Below are positions 53,788 through 62,386 of a stretch of DNA of 64,000 nucleotides, piece by piece. This stretch comes from Kribbella kalugense (GTDB taxonomy: Bacteria > Actinomycetota > Actinomycetes > Propionibacteriales > Kribbellaceae). The stretch's first letter is position 1. Each line of letters starts with the position of its first letter. A program made the position numbers and the translations under genes. The notes below the pieces were generated by a model. It worked only from the letters and a program-made list of their open reading frames with translations, was not told the DNA's origin and ran no database searches. The stretch spans positions 729,763 through 793,762 of the forward strand of contig NZ_SODF01000003.1 in assembly GCF_004365875.1 (NCBI RefSeq). The letters are read 5' to 3'.

Positions 53788-55035
53788 ATGTCCTTCACCA
53801 TCCTTCACACCCAACTGGTCGACCGAGGCAAGGCGCTGACCGCCGACTGCCTGCGGATCGCAGCCGGTCGCATCACGGCGATCGGCGGCCCGGAGATCGC
53901 ACAGCCGGGTGACCAGCGGATCGACGGGGCGGGCTCCACCGTGCTCCCCGGCCTGATCGACTCGCACGTCCACCTCGCGCCAGGGTCCACCCAGCTGGCA
54001 GCGACGTTCGGCGTGACCACGCTGATCGACCAGTTCAGCATGCCTGAGGTGATCGATGCCGAGCGGGCACTCGGATCCGACTTCCGTACGTCGAGCATCG
54101 GCGCGACCGCTCCGGGCGGTCACCCGACGATCGCGTTCCCGCCATTCCCTTACGTCACGGGCCCGGACGATGCCAAGCAGTTCGTCGCCGACCGGATCGC
54201 TGAGGGCGCGGACCACCTCAAGCTGATCTACGACAACAGTCTGGCACTCCCCACACTGGCCGCCGACACGGTACGGGCGCTGTCCGACGAAGCTCACGCG
54301 CACGGGCTCACGGTGGTCGCGCATGTGTCGAGCGCGGCTGCTGCGGTCACGGTCGCCGCCTGCGGGATCGACGTACTCGCGCACGCGCCGTCCGACCTCA
54401 TGACTGCGCAGGACATAGAAGCCGTCGCCGGCGTGGCGGTGATCGCGACGCTGGACATCGTCGACGGATTCAGCGGGCCGTCCGCGCGGTTGCCGTTGCT
54501 GGACGAGGCTGAGTTGATGGCTCGGATGCCTGCACGATGGCGGCGCGTGCTGGACCGGCAGTCGCGTCGTTGGATGCCGCCACAACCACCGGACGGTGCT
54601 GCAGCCCGGGCGAACACGCTGGCGTTGCTGCAGGCCGGCGTACCTGTACTGGCAGGGACAGACGCACCAAACCCCGGCCTGGTCTTCGGAGCGTCATTGC
54701 ACCGAGAGCTGGGTCATTTGGTGCGTGCCGGGTTCACTCCGGCAGAGGCGATCGCGGCTGCGACCAGTGCGCCCGCTGAGGTCTTCAGACTCGCAGACCG
54801 CGGTCGGCTCACGGTCGGCGCGCGAGCCGACCTCGTGCTGGTGGACGGCGATCCCCTCGCCGACATCGCCGCCACTCAGCGGGTACGCCGTACGTGGGTC
54901 GCCGGCGAAGTCGTCGTACCAGCGGACTACGCAGGCAGCGAGACGGAGCTGGCCGGAGTGCGGTTCCTCGGCGAAACGACCGCCCGGATCGTCGCTGCAC
55001 TGAAGGAGCAGTGGCCCGACTTCCCAGTGACGTGA
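53788..55035 (+). CDS. amidohydrolase (imidazolonepropionase/prolidase-like)
   Basis: The 415-residue enzyme has the metal motif GLIDSHVHLAPGS (about residues 55-67), a candidate carbamylated Lys in ADHLKLIYDNS, metal His in VVAHVSSAAAAV and VLAHAPSD, and the catalytic Asp in LAGTDAPNPG. It hydrolyses a C-N bond; substrate unknown. ATG 53788 is chosen because the long open frame upstream crosses the MerR gene on the other strand. Its promoter looks MerR-dependent. Confidence 0.88.
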   Translation: MSFTILHTQLVDRGKALTADCLRIAAGRITAIGGPEIAQPGDQRIDGAGSTVLPGLIDSHVHLAPGSTQLAATFGVTTLIDQFSMPEVIDAERALGSDFRTSSIGATAPGGHPTIAFPPFPYVTGPDDAKQFVADRIAEGADHLKLIYDNSLALPTLAADTVRALSDEAHAHGLTVVAHVSSAAAAVTVAACGIDVLAHAPSDLMTAQDIEAVAGVAVIATLDIVDGFSGPSARLPLLDEAELMARMPARWRRVLDRQSRRWMPPQPPDGAAARANTLALLQAGVPVLAGTDAPNPGLVFGASLHRELGHLVRAGFTPAEAIAAATSAPAEVFRLADRGRLTVGARADLVLVDGDPLADIAATQRVRRTWVAGEVVVPADYAGSETELAGVRFLGETTARIVAALKEQWPDFPVT

Positions 55036-55104
55036 TCGCCCTCTCGCGTGTCCGGCCAGCCTGATTCCAACCAGCCCCAATCCCGATGCGCGCCTCGATC
55101 CATC

Positions 55105-55203
55105 TGCAGCTCGACAGTACGTATATGCCCACTGCCTCGCGGTTCAGGCAATCCTCAGGCGTGCGGTTGAACGCAGTAGACATATACGTACTGTCGAGCT
55201 GCA
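55105..55203. repeat. 99-bp interrupted palindrome, MITE-like or hairpin
   Basis: A 23-bp sequence beginning TGCAGCTCGACAGTACG (55105-55127) is repeated perfectly in reverse at 55181-55203. Pairing continues inward after a symmetric 3x3 mismatch with ACTGC/GCAGT (55131-55135 and 55173-55177) and then GTTCA/TGAAC. It sits between the convergent amidohydrolase and SDR genes. It could be a small non-autonomous element or an unusual two-way terminator. I see no matching target duplication. Confidence 0.6.
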
Positions 55204-55207
55204 TTGG

Positions 55208-55936
55208 TCAACCGCGGCCGACGTACGGCATGCCTGCGGCCATCACGGTCATTGTCGGAACCGCGACCGAGGTCGGGAGCTGGGCGATCTGGACGACGAA
55301 GTTCGCGACGATCTTCGGGTCGAAGGTCGGCTCGGCGGCGATCGAGCCGTCCGGTTGGAGCACGCCCTGCTCCATCCGGGCGGTCATCGCGGTCGCGGCG
55401 TTCCCGATGTCGATCTGGCAGGCGGTGATGCCGTGCGGCCGGCCCTCCAGCTCGAGGCCCTTGGTCAGGCCGCTGATCGCGTGCTTGCTCGCGGTGTACG
55501 CGATCCCCTGCGGCCGCGGTACGTGCGCCGAGATCGACCCATTGTTGATGATCCGCCCACCCTTGGGGTCCTGGCGCAGCATCAGGTCGAACGCAGCCTG
55601 CGCACACAGGAACGACCCGGTCAGGTTGGTGTCCACCACCCGCCGCCAGTCCTCCTCCCGCACGTCCGGAACGGCCGCGGCCGGCGACCCGGTCCCTGCG
55701 TTGTTCACCAGTACGTCGACCCGCTCGAGCCCACCGAAGAACGCCCGTACCGCGGCCCCGTCAGCCACATCCAGTACTGCGAACTGCACTCGACCGCCCC
55801 CGAGCTCGACCGTCTCCCGCAGCTTCTCCTCGGTCCGACCAGTCACCCACACGTCGAACCCGGCCGCCGCCAGAGCCAGCGCCATCTCCCGCCCGAGCCC
55901 CGACCCACCACCGGTCACCACTGCCAGTTGCGTCAT
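55208..55936 (-). CDS. short-chain dehydrogenase/reductase
   Basis: The 242-residue oxidoreductase has TGGGSGLGREMA (residues about 8-19), NNAGTGSPAA, catalytic Ser in NGSISAH and YTASKHAISGLTKGL for YxxxK. It belongs to the classical SDR group. ATG 55936 is chosen since TACTTT, a likely -10 box, ends 6 bases upstream. The stop codon lies 4 bases from the palindrome. Confidence 0.92.
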   Translation of the reverse strand: MTQLAVVTGGGSGLGREMALALAAAGFDVWVTGRTEEKLRETVELGGGRVQFAVLDVADGAAVRAFFGGLERVDVLVNNAGTGSPAAAVPDVREEDWRRVVDTNLTGSFLCAQAAFDLMLRQDPKGGRIINNGSISAHVPRPQGIAYTASKHAISGLTKGLELEGRPHGITACQIDIGNAATAMTARMEQGVLQPDGSIAAEPTFDPKIVANFVVQIAQLPTSVAVPTMTVMAAGMPYVGRG

Positions 55937-56045
55937 CCCGGCAAAGTACGCCGCACACTCCGCGTCACAAAACACCCCCGTCCGCCGTCGAATGAGTGAA
56001 GGCAGTTGCGTTTCGCTGCGGACAGTGACCATTCGGCGACCGAGA

Positions 56046-56119
56046 GCAAATGAGTGGCGGCTCACTTGAACACCTTGGAAACTCATTTGCGTGTATCACG
56101 CAAGCATGTATATGCTTGC
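56046..56119. promoter_or_regulatory. cluster of overlapping palindromes before MarR/MFS operon
   Basis: Three inverted repeats are packed here: GCAAATGAGT (56046-56055) with ACTCATTTGC (56081-56090); TTGCGTG-TAT-CACGCAA (56087-56103); GCAAGCAT-GTAT-ATGCTTGC (56100-56119). The last ends 3 bases before the MarR start codon. The inner two overlap and could be alternative sites for one dimeric repressor. Confidence 0.6.
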
Positions 56120-56122
56120 AGC

Positions 56123-56719
56123 ATGCAAGTAAACGACGCGTACACACCGCAGACCCCCATCGAGGGCGTCATGCACGCGTTTACCAGGATCGGACGCCGG
56201 CTGAAGGCCAAGCAGCCCGGCGACACGATCGACCACAGCGCCCACATCGTGCTGTTCGTGCTGCGGTGCAGTGGCGCATTGCGGCTGTCCGACCTGGCCG
56301 CGCGGATGGAGCTCGACGCCTCGACCGCCAGCCGCCATGTCCGGTCCCTGGAGCAACTCGGCCTGGTCCGCCGCTCCCCCGACCCCGACGACGGCCGGGC
56401 CTTCCGGGTCGAGCTGACCGACGAGGGCATCGAGCAGTGGGAAGCCAGCGCCCGGCACCGGATGGAGCTGCTGAGCGCGGCGATGGAGGGCTGGAGCGAG
56501 GACGACGTGCTGACCTTCGAGCGGCTGATGACCCGGTTCGCCGACGGCGTCGCCGCCCTGACCGACGTCCCGCCGCACGCCGCCTGGGCCGACAAGGGCT
56601 GGGCCGCGGTCGCACCGCGACTGCGTCCGGCCGATCGCAGTACCGACAAAGACTCCGCGGCCGGCAGTGATCCTGCCGCCCGCGAGAACACCGACAAGAA
56701 CCTGGAGAGCACCAGATGA
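56123..56719 (+). CDS. MarR-family regulator
   Basis: The 198-residue protein has the winged helix RLSDLAARMELDASTASRHVRSLEQLGLVRRSPDPDDGRAFRVELTDEG and a long charged C-terminal tail. ATG 56123 is chosen because the frame before it passes through the operators. The stop codon overlaps the exporter start (ATGA), so regulator and exporter share an mRNA under autorepression. Confidence 0.9.
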   Translation: MQVNDAYTPQTPIEGVMHAFTRIGRRLKAKQPGDTIDHSAHIVLFVLRCSGALRLSDLAARMELDASTASRHVRSLEQLGLVRRSPDPDDGRAFRVELTDEGIEQWEASARHRMELLSAAMEGWSEDDVLTFERLMTRFADGVAALTDVPPHAAWADKGWAAVAPRLRPADRSTDKDSAAGSDPAARENTDKNLESTR

Positions 56720-58335
56720 GCACCACAGAGCCTGCCACCGCCGGCGGCGCTGCGCCTGATAGCGGTCCTAGCTACCTGTCCCACAAGCAGATCCTGGTCA
56801 TCCTCGGCGGCCTGATGGCCGGCATGTTCCTGGCCGCACTGGACCAGAGCATCGTCGGCACGGCGCTGCCTCGGATCGTCAGCGAGTTCAACAGCCTCGA
56901 CAAGTTGTCCTGGGTGGTCACGGCGTACCTGCTGACCTCGACCGCCTCGACTCCGTTGTGGGGCAAGATTTCCGACCTCTACGGCCGTCGCCCACTGTTC
57001 ATCGCGGCGATCGTCACCTTCCTCGGCGGCTCGGTGCTGTCCGCGCTGTCGCAGAACATCGAGCAGCTGATCGGCTTCCGCGCCGTCCAGGGTCTGGGCG
57101 CCGGCGGTCTGATGTCACTGGCCTTCGCCACCATCGGCGACGTGATCCCGCCGCGCGAGCGCGGTAAGTACATGGGGTACTTCGGCGCCGTCTTCGGCCT
57201 GTCCTCGGTGGCCGGCCCGCTGCTCGGCGGTCTGCTCACCGACGGTCCCGGCTGGCGCTGGATCTTCTGGATCAACGTGCCGATCGGCCTGGTTGCCCTG
57301 GGCATCGTTGCCGCCGTACTGAAGCTGCCGCACGTGAAGCGTTCGCACAAGATCGACTACCTCGGCGCCTCCACGGTCGCCGCGGCCGTCACCTCGCTGC
57401 TGCTGGCCGTCTCCTGGAGCGGCCCGTCCAACGGCTGGGGCAACGGGACCACGCTGGCGCTGCTGATCGGCGCCGTCGTCCTCGCCGTCGCCTTCGTCCT
57501 GATCGAGCTGCGGGTGTCCGAGCCGATCATCCCGATGGACCTGTTCAAGGGCCGGATCTTCTCCGGGTACGCCGGGTACGCGTTCCTGCTCGGGTTCGCG
57601 ATGTTCGGTGCGCTGATCTTCCTCCCGCTGTACCTGCAGGCGGTCAAGGACCTGTCGCCGACCCGCTCCGGCCTGGCGTTGCTGCCGATGATCGTCGGTA
57701 TCTTCTCCGCGTCGATCCCGAGCGGCCAGATGATGAGCAAGAGCGGCCGGTACAAGCACTTCCCGATCATCTCCGCGGTCCTGGTCGGCGGCGCCATGGT
57801 GCTGCTGTCCACGCTGAGCCTGACCACGCCGTACTGGCAGCTGGCGATCTACATGTTCGTGATGGGCGCCGGTCTGGGTCTGTCGATGCAGATCACCGTC
57901 ACCGCGGCACAGAACAGCGTGCCCCGGCAGCACATGGGCACCGCGACGTCGACGATGACCTTCTTCCGCTCGATGGGTGGCGCGATCGGTACGGCGGTCT
58001 ACGGCGCCGTACTGACCACCCGGCTGAAGACGCACCTGTCCGACATCGTTCCGAACGCCACGCAGTCGATGGTCGACGGACTGGCCAAGGCGGCGAACAG
58101 CGTCCAGGCGCTGCACGGGCTGAAGGAGCCGCTGAAGGGCTTCGCCCTGCACGGGCTGGTCGACGCGATGGACGACGTGTTCCTGGTCTCCCTGCCGTTC
58201 CTGGCGATCGCGCTGATCCTGGCGATCATCACGCCGGAGCAGCGGCTGGCCGGCCGCAACGAGGGCCCGAAGGCCGAGGGTGAGGGCGAGGGCGACGAGT
58301 CGCTCGAGTCCTCCGCCGCGGCTGCGATGCACTGA
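56716..58335 (+). CDS. EmrB/QacA-type MFS drug exporter
   Basis: The 539-residue protein has 14 predicted membrane helices and DHA2 motifs: FLAALDQSIVGTALPRIVSEF in helix 1, KISDLYGRRPLF in loop 2-3, GPLLGGLLTDGPGWRWIFWINVP in helix 5. A polar loop with GLKEPLKGFALHGLVDA precedes the last helix, and the tail is acidic. It is encoded with its MarR repressor, and a strong terminator follows. Confidence 0.94.
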   Translation: MSTTEPATAGGAAPDSGPSYLSHKQILVILGGLMAGMFLAALDQSIVGTALPRIVSEFNSLDKLSWVVTAYLLTSTASTPLWGKISDLYGRRPLFIAAIVTFLGGSVLSALSQNIEQLIGFRAVQGLGAGGLMSLAFATIGDVIPPRERGKYMGYFGAVFGLSSVAGPLLGGLLTDGPGWRWIFWINVPIGLVALGIVAAVLKLPHVKRSHKIDYLGASTVAAAVTSLLLAVSWSGPSNGWGNGTTLALLIGAVVLAVAFVLIELRVSEPIIPMDLFKGRIFSGYAGYAFLLGFAMFGALIFLPLYLQAVKDLSPTRSGLALLPMIVGIFSASIPSGQMMSKSGRYKHFPIISAVLVGGAMVLLSTLSLTTPYWQLAIYMFVMGAGLGLSMQITVTAAQNSVPRQHMGTATSTMTFFRSMGGAIGTAVYGAVLTTRLKTHLSDIVPNATQSMVDGLAKAANSVQALHGLKEPLKGFALHGLVDAMDDVFLVSLPFLAIALILAIITPEQRLAGRNEGPKAEGEGEGDESLESSAAAAMH

Positions 58336-58375
58336 GGGTTATCGCACTGAGACCAAACTCCGGTTGACCTACCCG

Positions 58376-58409
58376 ACAGCCGCCCTGGGAAGCTTCCCAG
58401 GGCGGCTGT
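58376..58409 (+). terminator. Rho-independent terminator after MFS gene
   Basis: ACAGCCGCCCTGGGA and TCCCAGGGCGGCTGT form a perfect 15-bp stem around AGCT, followed by TCTTCTGT. It isolates the MarR/MFS operon from the next cluster. Confidence 0.85.
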
Positions 58410-58509
58410 TCTTCTGTCATACCCGAGACGAACGCGCCGCCTGACCCCACCGGGGCCGTAGCTTCGACTGCAGAGTGTGACTACCGCGAGGACAGGACAG
58501 CTTTCACGG

Positions 58510-59103
58510 ATGAAGACTCTTGATCGGCCGTTGGACGACGACGACCACGCGATGGCGGACCTCGCCGAGGTCCGCGACTGGCGACGCCTCGGTGGCCCGC
58601 AGACGGGCAGCACCGGTCCGGTGCCGGTTCGCCGGCTGATCCGCCGGGTCAAGTCGGCGACCAACTGGAAGCCGTGGCCGATCAACCGCCGAACGGTGAT
58701 CGACGAGCAGCTGGACGGCTGGGGCTTCCTGACCCGGCGCAACACCGAGCTCGCGGTGTACGACGACCAGGTGCTGCCGCACAGCCCGTTCAGCGGCTGG
58801 GTCGCGTTCGCGATCGAGCCGGTGGACATCGAGGCCGCGGCCGCCGGACTCGACGAGCACTGGCCGGAAAAATTTGACCTGGCCTGCCGGCACTGGGGAC
58901 AGCCGGCGTACGTCGGAGTAGAGAGCAAGACCGGATTCGTCGACGACTGGGCCCCCGGTGCCGGAGTCGATCGACGCCATCTGGCTGTGTGGACACCGCC
59001 CGGTGCGGAGATCCACCTGTACAGCAACAAGCCGACCCGGAAGCCGCTCTCCGTCTCGGTAGGAATCAACTACACGGTCTACCTCAACGAGGAGGGGACA
59101 TGA
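58510..59103 (+). CDS. unrecognised protein, paralogue A1
   Basis: The 197-residue protein has no signal peptide or membrane helix. It is paralogous to the gene at 59583: both start MKTxDRPLxxDDxAxADLA and share W/G-rich positions (GWGF, VYDD/VYDA, SGWxAF), a GLDxHWPE helix, WAPGAxxDxRHLAVW and a PGAE...NYxVYxN end. The fold looks alpha/beta with many Trp, like small immunity-type proteins (DUF6301 or similar), but I cannot assign it. ATG 58510 is chosen by alignment with the paralogue. Confidence 0.7.
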   Translation: MKTLDRPLDDDDHAMADLAEVRDWRRLGGPQTGSTGPVPVRRLIRRVKSATNWKPWPINRRTVIDEQLDGWGFLTRRNTELAVYDDQVLPHSPFSGWVAFAIEPVDIEAAAAGLDEHWPEKFDLACRHWGQPAYVGVESKTGFVDDWAPGAGVDRRHLAVWTPPGAEIHLYSNKPTRKPLSVSVGINYTVYLNEEGT

Positions 59104-59411
59104 GGACACCACAACACGCCGCCCGCGAACAGCAACGGGACTCGATGTTCGCCAACGCAGGAACCCCGGCGCCCACCGGAGCCGTTAGCAGCACCGTGTC
59201 GGACGCATCGCTCACTGCGCTCCGGCACGACCGCCTCGCAGCAGCCGGTGGACCGGCTGCGACCCAGTCGCCGCAGCTGGACCCGAGCCTCCGGGCCGGA
59301 CTGCTGCCGCCGGGCGAACCTCGCGCAGCCGGCGACGCCGGTGCGCGACGACAAACCGGAGGCGCAACGCCGACCCAGCGCGGCACCGACCGGGGACCGG
59401 GTGGTCGGTAG
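59100..59411 (+). CDS. disordered 103-residue protein
   Basis: The protein is rich in Ala, Arg, Gly, Pro and Thr without hydrophobic segments; the only ordered-looking part is SDASLTALRHDRLAAAG. It is coupled to paralogue A1 by ATGA overlap, which is the main support for it being a gene. The function is unknown. It might be a linker or scaffold of the cluster, or a poorly expressed frame. Confidence 0.5.
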   Translation: MRTPQHAAREQQRDSMFANAGTPAPTGAVSSTVSDASLTALRHDRLAAAGGPAATQSPQLDPSLRAGLLPPGEPRAAGDAGARRQTGGATPTQRGTDRGPGGR

Positions 59412-59457
59412 ACAGGTCCACGCAGTACGCCGGCACGCACGGAGAACGTGCCGCCGG

Positions 59458-59478
59458 CGGAGACCAATTCGGTCTCCG
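59458..59478 (+). terminator. hairpin between the two halves of the cluster
   Basis: CGGAGACC-AATTC-GGTCTCCG is a perfect 8-bp stem about 46 bases past the disordered-protein gene. A second small stem CGGCCG-AA-CGGCCG follows at about 59496-59509. A TTG.TG/TACGCT promoter-like pair then precedes A2, so A2 may have its own start point. Confidence 0.45.
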
Positions 59479-59582
59479 AGCAACTTATCCACAGGCGGCC
59501 GAACGGCCGTTGTTGATGACCCTGACGGCAATCTACGCTGACCGGCGACGGCTTGAGCAGCGATGGAAGGAACGAGCCCCGA

Positions 59583-60164
59583 ATGAAGACGCAGGACAGG
59601 CCGCTCCAGGAGGATGACGTGGCGCTGGCGGACCTCGCCGCGATCACCGACTGGACACCGATCGCCGGTCCGGACTCGGACAACACCGGTCTGGCCACCA
59701 TCAAGGGCATCGTCGAGCGGGTCACCGCTGTGACCGACTGGACGCCTTGGCCGCTCAGGACGCCCGACGACGTCGGCCCGCACAGTGCCGGCTGGGGCTT
59801 CACCACGCCGCGCGGCAGCACGATCGTCGTGTACGACGCGATGGCGTTCGCCGATGCCCGCAACTCCGGCTGGTCGGCGTTCGAGATCGGTCCGGACGAC
59901 CTTGCCGAGGCCGAGGCCGGCCTGGACGCGCACTGGCCGGAGCACCTGGAGCTCACCCGCAAGCACTTCGGTGAGCCCACCTACGTGGGCGACCACAACG
60001 ACCCGGACTTCGAAGACGCCTGGGCCCCCGGAGCAGCAGCCGACAAGCGCCACCTGGCCGTGTGGGTGCGGCCTGGCGCGGAGCTCCGTCTCTTCAGCGA
60101 CAGGCCGACAGCGGAGCCGCTGACCGAGGCCGTCTGTGTCAACTACGCGGTTTACATCAACTAG
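59583..60164 (+). CDS. unrecognised protein, paralogue A2
   Basis: This 193-residue paralogue of the protein at 58510 shares its order of motifs: MKTQDRPLQEDDVALADLA, GWGFTTPRG, VYDAMAF, SGWSAFEIGPDDLAEAEAGLDAHWPE, GEPTYVGD, WAPGAAADKRHLAVWVRPGAELRL. It has no membrane helix. The aligned spacing suggests a shared ligand or partner. RBS GGAAGG precedes ATG 59583. It forms an operon with the repeat protein that follows. Confidence 0.7.
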   Translation: MKTQDRPLQEDDVALADLAAITDWTPIAGPDSDNTGLATIKGIVERVTAVTDWTPWPLRTPDDVGPHSAGWGFTTPRGSTIVVYDAMAFADARNSGWSAFEIGPDDLAEAEAGLDAHWPEHLELTRKHFGEPTYVGDHNDPDFEDAWAPGAAADKRHLAVWVRPGAELRLFSDRPTAEPLTEAVCVNYAVYIN

Positions 60165-60174
60165 GAGTTCAGAT

Positions 60175-61050
60175 ATGGCAGAGCCATCCGCCACGCCGAA
60201 CCTGGACCGGCTGAGGAACGAGATGAACCCTCAGCAGCGGGCCAACTTCGACAAGATGCTCAATCATCAGCCGCGGCTGAAGAAGATGTTCAACGCGACG
60301 ATGAGGACGGCCACGCAGGCATGGGAATCCCAGCCCAGCATCCGTGTCCGACTCGCCGCCATGGCCGTCGGCGACGTGACCCGGACCGGCGCGGGCGCCG
60401 TCGGGACCGCGGCCCGTGCCACCCAGACCGCCGTGATGAACCCTGGCCAGACGTACAACAATGCTAGGGACGCCGGCGGTCGCGCGGTCAACGCATCGCT
60501 GGACGCCGGCGGCAGGGCGCTCACGGCAACCGGCCGTGGAATCGCAGCCGGCACCGCTGCAACCGGGCGTGGCATTGCAGCAGGCACCGCCGCAACCGGG
60601 CGCGGCATCGCGGCCGGAGCCGCGGCAACTGGGCGCGGCATCGCGAATTCCAGGGCCGGCCGCTGGGTCTCCGACACCTGGAGCCGGGGCACCGCGGCAG
60701 CCGAGGCCGGTCGGCGGGCCTTCAACGAAGGCCGCGCGAACCCGGCCACACCGAGCGTGTCGGCCCAGGACCGGCTCGATCTTTCGGACCGCGCGGTGGC
60801 CGTCGTCACGGCACAGACGCCGGAAGACCGGCTGGCCGCCACCCAGGCCCTGATCACCCAGCTTCAGGCGCAGATCGACAAGAGCAACAACGCCGGGTTC
60901 GGCAACGCGCAGGCGCCGGCCGCCCAGGCTGTTCAGGCATCGGCGGCCACCACCGGTCCGCAACAGGGCACCCAGCAGGGCGCACAGCAGGGCGAGCGCG
61001 CCCAGCAGCCCGACAACAAGAAGGGCGTCAACGGCGGCGTCCAGCGCTGA
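60175..61050 (+). CDS. 11-residue-repeat protein of unknown function
   Basis: The 291-residue protein starts with a charged helical part (LRNEMNPQQRANFDKML), continues with an Ala/Gly/Thr-rich segment carrying four tandem copies of ATGRGIAAGTA (33-bp DNA repeats at 60526, 60559, 60592 and 60625), then a helical domain with LDLSDRAVAVVTAQTPEDRLAATQALITQLQAQI, and ends in a Gln/Gly-rich tail. No signal peptide is seen. The 11-residue period fits an amphipathic helix able to lie on a membrane. AGGAG precedes ATG 60175, 10 bases after the A2 stop. Confidence 0.7.
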   Translation: MAEPSATPNLDRLRNEMNPQQRANFDKMLNHQPRLKKMFNATMRTATQAWESQPSIRVRLAAMAVGDVTRTGAGAVGTAARATQTAVMNPGQTYNNARDAGGRAVNASLDAGGRALTATGRGIAAGTAATGRGIAAGTAATGRGIAAGAAATGRGIANSRAGRWVSDTWSRGTAAAEAGRRAFNEGRANPATPSVSAQDRLDLSDRAVAVVTAQTPEDRLAATQALITQLQAQIDKSNNAGFGNAQAPAAQAVQASAATTGPQQGTQQGAQQGERAQQPDNKKGVNGGVQR

Positions 61051-61080
61051 CCCTCGCCGTGGTGTGGTGAGACACCTTGC

Positions 61081-61118
61081 GGCGTCCTGGGACCTGGTAG
61101 CTCAGGTCTCAGGGCGCC
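61081..61118 (+). terminator. terminator of the four-gene cluster
   Basis: GGCGTCCTGGGACCTG and CAGGTCTCAGGGCGCC pair over 16 bp with two G-U pairs on the plus strand and a 6-base loop, followed by GTTTCTTGTCTC. Confidence 0.75.
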
Positions 61119-61143
61119 GTTTCTTGTCTCCGGTCCCCGCTTC

Positions 61144-62373
61144 TCAGTCCTCCGTTGGGACTGGGCGGGGGCGGCGTCTGGGGAGGGGGCGTGGGGGTTC
61201 GGGGTCTGGGTCGTTGCCGGCCAGGTGGTTGACGACGGCATTGAGTACGGCGGCGGTGGGGACGGCTACCAGGGCGCCGACGATGCCGGCGATGACCACG
61301 CCGGTGGCGATGGAGAGGATGACGGCCAGCGGGTGCACGCTGACCGCGCGGCCGAGGAGGAACGGCTGCAGGACGTGGGCCTCCAGTTGCTGTACGCCGA
61401 TCACGACCGCGAGCATGACGATCGCGACAATGGGGCCCTTGGCAACCAACGCGACGAGGACGGCGACCACGCCGCTGACCAGGGCGCCGACGACCGGGAT
61501 GAACGCGCCGACGAAGACCAGGATGCCGATCGCGCTGACCAGCGGCAGGCCGAGGATCGCGGCGCCCAGAGAGATACCGATCGCATCCACGGCGGCGACC
61601 ATGATCGTCGCGCGGACGAACGCGGTCAGCGAGACCCAGGCCCTCCGCCCGGACGAGTCTGCCTTGCCCCGCGCCCGGCGGGGGAACAAGCGAACCAGCC
61701 ACGCCCAGATCTGCTCGCCCTGGTAGAGGAAGAAGAACAAGCAGAACAACGAGATGAACAGGCCCGCGACGACGTGCGTCGCCGTCGTACCGACTGCTGC
61801 CGCCTGCTGACCGAGCGCCCCGCCGGAGGTGATCTGCTTGCGCAGGGTGTTGATGGCGTTGGTGACATCCTGGTCGGTGAGGCCGAAGTTGATCCGGCCC
61901 AGCTCGCGCAGCTTCTGCACACCTTCGCCGACCTGGGTCGACAGGCTGTCGAACTGACCGGCGATCTGGGTGCCGACCAGCGTGAGTAGGCCTGCCACCA
62001 CCACAACGGTGGCGAACACGGTGATGCCGGCCGCGGCACCACGTGGCAGGCGAAGCTTCTGCAGGCCGTTGGTGATCGGCACGAGCAAGGCAGTGAGCAA
62101 GATGCCGACAGTCACCGGTATGACGACTTCGGACAGGTACTGCATCGCGAAGCCGATCACGACCACAGCGCCCACGACCACCAGGAACCGCCAGGCCCAC
62201 GAGCTGGCGATGTACATCCCCTTGGTCACGCCGGCGTCGTCGACCGGCGCCGATCCCGAGTCCTGGTCCGATCCCGAGGTCTCCTCGAGCACCTGGTTGT
62301 CCGCCACCGGACTCTCGGCGTTGTCCCCCTCCGATTGAGAGACCTCAGTGCCGTCCCGCCCCGCCTCGCTCAT
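61144..62373 (-). CDS. AI-2E family transporter
   Basis: The 409-residue membrane protein has eight hydrophobic segments with the AI-2E pattern: VVIPVTVGILLTALLVPITNGLQKLRLPRGAAA early, LFCLFFFLYQGEQIWAWLVRLFP in the middle, and GILVFVGAFIPVVGALVSGV plus VLQPFLLGRAVSVHPLAVILSI late. The family includes autoinducer-2 exporters and sodium/proton antiporters; substrate not known here. ATG 62373 is chosen since GGAGG lies 4 bases upstream. Only 13 bases separate the start from a MITE-like element. Confidence 0.9.
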   Translation of the reverse strand: MSEAGRDGTEVSQSEGDNAESPVADNQVLEETSGSDQDSGSAPVDDAGVTKGMYIASSWAWRFLVVVGAVVVIGFAMQYLSEVVIPVTVGILLTALLVPITNGLQKLRLPRGAAAGITVFATVVVVAGLLTLVGTQIAGQFDSLSTQVGEGVQKLRELGRINFGLTDQDVTNAINTLRKQITSGGALGQQAAAVGTTATHVVAGLFISLFCLFFFLYQGEQIWAWLVRLFPRRARGKADSSGRRAWVSLTAFVRATIMVAAVDAIGISLGAAILGLPLVSAIGILVFVGAFIPVVGALVSGVVAVLVALVAKGPIVAIVMLAVVIGVQQLEAHVLQPFLLGRAVSVHPLAVILSIATGVVIAGIVGALVAVPTAAVLNAVVNHLAGNDPDPEPPRPLPRRRPRPVPTED

Positions 62374-62386
62374 CACACCTCCGCAG

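Noticed and set aside
59100-59411. Treating the disordered 103-residue frame as a shadow only
   Set aside because: Not fully rejected: the ATGA overlap with A1 supports it, so it is listed at low confidence.
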